This document shows positions 61,951 to 64,000 of a stretch of 64,000 nucleotides of DNA, one piece after another (positions within the stretch are counted from its first letter, which is position 1; each line of letters starts with the position of its first letter). The notes beneath the pieces were generated by a model. The model ran no database searches and was not told the origin of the DNA. It worked only from the letters and a program-made list of their open reading frames with translations. Origin of the DNA: Selenomonas dianae. Its GTDB lineage: Bacteria > Bacillota > Negativicutes > Selenomonadales > Selenomonadaceae. The position numbers and the translations under genes are program-made. The DNA is taken from NCBI RefSeq assembly GCF_030644225.1, contig NZ_CP128650.1, positions 1,726,001 to 1,790,000 of the forward strand, written 5' to 3'.

Positions 61951-62742
61951 TCAGCCCTCTCCCTTCAGTGCCTCACGCTCCGTCTGCGGGATGAATACCA
62001 TGAGCTTTGCCTCGATCGCCGTCGGAGAATCGCCCGCCTGCAGCGACAGGATTCCCTCGATGATCATGCGCTTCTGACTGACCTCCTGCTCCGACATGAT
62101 CTTGAGCTTGTTCGCGAACGGCATCCAGAGAACGTATCCCGTAAAGATACCTAGGATCGTCGCAACGAACGCAGCAGCGATCGAATGACCGAGCTTGTCA
62201 ATATCGTTCAGGTTGCCAAGAGCCGCGATCAGACCGACGACCGCGCCCAGAACGCCCAACGTCGGCGCGTACGTCCCCGCCTGTGTGAACATCGAACGCC
62301 CTTCGGCGTGACGCTCCTGCATGATCGAGAGCTCCGCATCCAACACATCGCCCACGAAGTCGGGATCCATGCCGTCGATGACCATGCCGAGACCCGTGCG
62401 GAAGAACGGATCCTGAATCTCCTGTGCCTTACTCTCAAGTGCAAGGATGCCCTCACGGCGCGCAATCTGCGACAGCTCGATGAACTGCTGTACGAGCTGC
62501 CCCTTTTCCTGCAACTGCGGAACTTGACAGGTCTTCTTGATCAGCTTGATGAAGTTCCCCATCTGCTCCATACGGAAACCGATGAACAGACATGAGAACG
62601 TACCGCCGATGATAATGAGGAATGCCGCCGGGTTGTTGAGCGCCGACAGCGGCGCGCCCTTCAAAATCATACCGACAAAGATCGAAATGACACCCATAAT
62701 CAGCCCGATGACCGTTGATTTTTCCAAAACGAATGCCCCCAT
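61951..62742 (-). CDS. motA: Stator protein MotA
   Basis: MotA forms the ion channel with MotB. The protein has four membrane helices and the conserved PTLGVLGAVVGLIAALGN and SEGRSMFT-like loop. I use ATG 62742 (263 aa); a TTG nearby (EKSTVIGLIMG) would also fit the family. The promoter upstream is unclear. Confidence 0.94.
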   Translation of the reverse strand: MGAFVLEKSTVIGLIMGVISIFVGMILKGAPLSALNNPAAFLIIIGGTFSCLFIGFRMEQMGNFIKLIKKTCQVPQLQEKGQLVQQFIELSQIARREGILALESKAQEIQDPFFRTGLGMVIDGMDPDFVGDVLDAELSIMQERHAEGRSMFTQAGTYAPTLGVLGAVVGLIAALGNLNDIDKLGHSIAAAFVATILGIFTGYVLWMPFANKLKIMSEQEVSQKRMIIEGILSLQAGDSPTAIEAKLMVFIPQTEREALKGEG

Positions 62743-62898
62743 TCCCTTTCTCTCGATATGCAGACACACGCTTGTCTGTTCCATCAGACACACGTCCACA
62801 TCTTCCTATATTATTCCATAAGTCCCCGAAAAATCCTACCTCTTTTTGAAAAAAACTCAAGAAAAGAATCAATTTTTTTCAATAAATTTATATTATCC

Positions 62899-62925
62899 TA
62901 TCATATATTCATTGAAAATATGATA
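62899..62925. promoter_or_regulatory. LysR-type box between motA and lysR
   Basis: TATCATAT-N11-ATATGATA is a perfect dyad of the T-N11-A type. It overlaps the -10 TATAAT (62924-62929) of the lysR gene, so it is probably the site of self-control. No good -35 is visible for lysR. Confidence 0.65.
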
Positions 62926-62969
62926 TAATAGATAGCGCATAAAAGAAACTTATCAGAAGGGATGGTCTT

Positions 62970-63866
62970 ATGGAACTACGGCAATTGGAATATTTCCAAA
63001 TGGCAAGCCGCCTGAAAAACATCACACGCGCTGCCGAACGCCTCCGCGTCTCTCAACCGAACATCACCGTCGCCATCAAAAAGCTTGAGGCAGAGCTTGG
63101 CATACAGCTCTTCGACCGCAGCCAGAAGCAGCTCTCGCTCACGCCGGAGGGCGCTGTATTCCTCGCGCGCGTCGAAGTCGCTCTGCGCAACATACAGGAT
63201 GCCGTGCTCGAAGTCAACGATTACAAGCAGCTGCAGAAGGGGACGATCAAAATCGGCATTCCGCCGATGATGGGCGCGTATCTGTTCCCGCGGATCTTTT
63301 CGAGCTTTCAGCGCCGCTACTCGCATCTCGACGTATATCTGCACGAGGAGGGATCGGTCGCCATCCGCGAACAGTTGGAGCGCGACGAGCTGGACTTCGG
63401 CATCATCATCATCCCCGACTCCTCATCGAACCTCCAACTTCTCCCAATGGCACGCAGCCAGATCGTCTGCTGCATCCCGGAGGACAGCGATCTTGCCGCA
63501 CGCAAGGCAGTCACCCTACAGGACATCGAGGAGCGCAGCCTCATCATGCTCAAGGAAGGCTCGTTCCTCCGTCAGACCATGCTGCAAAAGATGAAGGCGG
63601 CGGATGTCACGCCCAACATCGTCCTTGAGTCCAATCAGGTCGTCACCATCCTTGGACTCGTCGCGAGCGGTGTCGGCAACGCCTTCCTACTGGAAATGAT
63701 CGCCCGCGACGCACCCGGCGTACGCGCGATACCGCTTGCCACACCGGTCTACGTGGATGTCGGACTCGCATGGAAACGCGACCGCTATATCTCGCGTGCC
63801 GCGCAGTCCTTCATCGAGTTCAGCAAGGACATCCTCAGCCATCAGACGGATCATGCGATCCTATAG
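62970..63866 (+). CDS. LysR-family transcriptional regulator
   Basis: The 298-aa protein has the N-terminal winged helix (ELRQLEYFQMASRLKNITRA; SQPNITVAIKKLE) and a C-terminal periplasmic-binding-like sensor domain (about 90-290). ATG 62970 follows AAGGGA. It is the only large plus-strand gene. Its targets are unknown; the next gene downstream on the minus strand (a membrane protein) or motA could be regulated. Confidence 0.93.
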   Translation: MELRQLEYFQMASRLKNITRAAERLRVSQPNITVAIKKLEAELGIQLFDRSQKQLSLTPEGAVFLARVEVALRNIQDAVLEVNDYKQLQKGTIKIGIPPMMGAYLFPRIFSSFQRRYSHLDVYLHEEGSVAIREQLERDELDFGIIIIPDSSSNLQLLPMARSQIVCCIPEDSDLAARKAVTLQDIEERSLIMLKEGSFLRQTMLQKMKAADVTPNIVLESNQVVTILGLVASGVGNAFLLEMIARDAPGVRAIPLATPVYVDVGLAWKRDRYISRAAQSFIEFSKDILSHQTDHAIL

Positions 63867-63873
63867 AAAGCAC

Positions 63874-63903
63874 AAAAGCCTCCCCCGCACGGGGGAGGCT
63901 TTT
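63874..63903. terminator. Bidirectional terminator
   Basis: GCCTCCCCC and GGGGGAGGC form a perfect 9-bp stem with AAAA before and TTTT after. It ends lysR and the convergent membrane-protein gene. Confidence 0.9.
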
Positions 63904-63914
63904 GTCATATCCGC

Positions 63915-64000
63915 TCAGAATATCAAATGTGCAACCAGATACCCGACGCAGCAGCCCGAACTGACACCGATCAGCCCGGGGATCATGAACGAGTGGTTCA
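63915..64000 (-). CDS. C-terminus of a membrane protein (cut by the window)
   Basis: Only the last 27 residues or so are in the window. They are hydrophobic with Gly and Cys (MIPGLIGVSSGCCVGYLVAH, then LIF and stop). No family can be assigned. Confidence 0.55.
   Translation of the reverse strand, partial: NHSFMIPGLIGVSSGCCVGYLVAHLIF

Noticed and set aside
62800-62880. A sigma-28 promoter for motA
   Set aside because: No TAAA-N15-GCCGATAA-like sequence is present, and the possible sigma-70 boxes (TTGAGT, TAGGAT) are too weak to list.

Overview
The window looks like a chromosomal segment of a motile, GC-rich member of the Negativicutes, most likely Selenomonas or a close relative such as Centipeda. 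This is inferred from gene order: a Bacillus-like fla/che order with FliY, CheC/CheD and FlbD, clostridial-type housekeeping operons (rpmE-yqhQ-prfA-prmC-sua5, cdaA-cdaR-glmM, rny-ymdB), and GC-rich codon use. Species cannot be fixed by eye. Almost everything reads on the minus strand. The plus strand carries one LysR gene, one small type I toxin gene and one orphan transcription unit.

Layout. 1-600: a plus-strand promoter-to-terminator unit with no convincing protein, probably a structured RNA. 646-4872: translation genes (sua5, prmC, prfA, yqhQ, rpmE). 5023-9031: type II NADH dehydrogenase, a MATE exporter and a cell-wall amidase. 9124-16928: flagellar cluster A (flgB, flgC, fliE-fliJ, a lytic transglycosylase and a MotE/YlxF-like protein), closed by a strong terminator. 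17104-25987: a P-loop/Gls24 fusion, a PHP protein with altered metal ligands, YmdB, an unknown protein, a FIST-GGDEF diguanylate cyclase, RNase Y, FloA and NfeD. 26050-27444: a small islet between a decayed tRNA-Pro 3' fragment and an intact tRNA-Pro, holding a RelB/YoeB pair and a type I toxin/antisense-RNA locus. 27480-48137: flagellar/chemotaxis cluster B, in transcription order flbD fliL fliM fliY / cheY fliO fliP fliQ fliR flhB / flhA flhF flhG pilZ cheB cheA cheW cheC cheD fliA fapA and a SwrB-like protein. 48281-57759: an operon running cdaA-cdaR-COG2509-glmM-EamA-phoH-ybeY-era-DUF502-recO. 57938-61000: ilvE, nnr and acpS. 61020-63866: motAB, divergent from a lysR gene. The last bases hold the C-terminus of a membrane protein.

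How it works together. Clusters A and B plus motAB encode the basal body, export apparatus, C-ring, sigma-28, stator and most of a CheC/CheD/FliY-type chemotaxis system. fliK, flgD, flgE and flagellin are absent from the window, as are the receptors and CheR. A diguanylate cyclase and a PilZ protein suggest c-di-GMP control of motility, and cdaA adds c-di-AMP signalling next to its usual partner glmM.

Most worth a second look: the orphan structured RNA at the left edge; the complete type I toxin-antitoxin module beside tRNA-Pro; a leader ORF overlapping the rny start; a single-base frameshift in cheD; a CheB without receiver domain; and a PHP protein missing three expected metal ligands.
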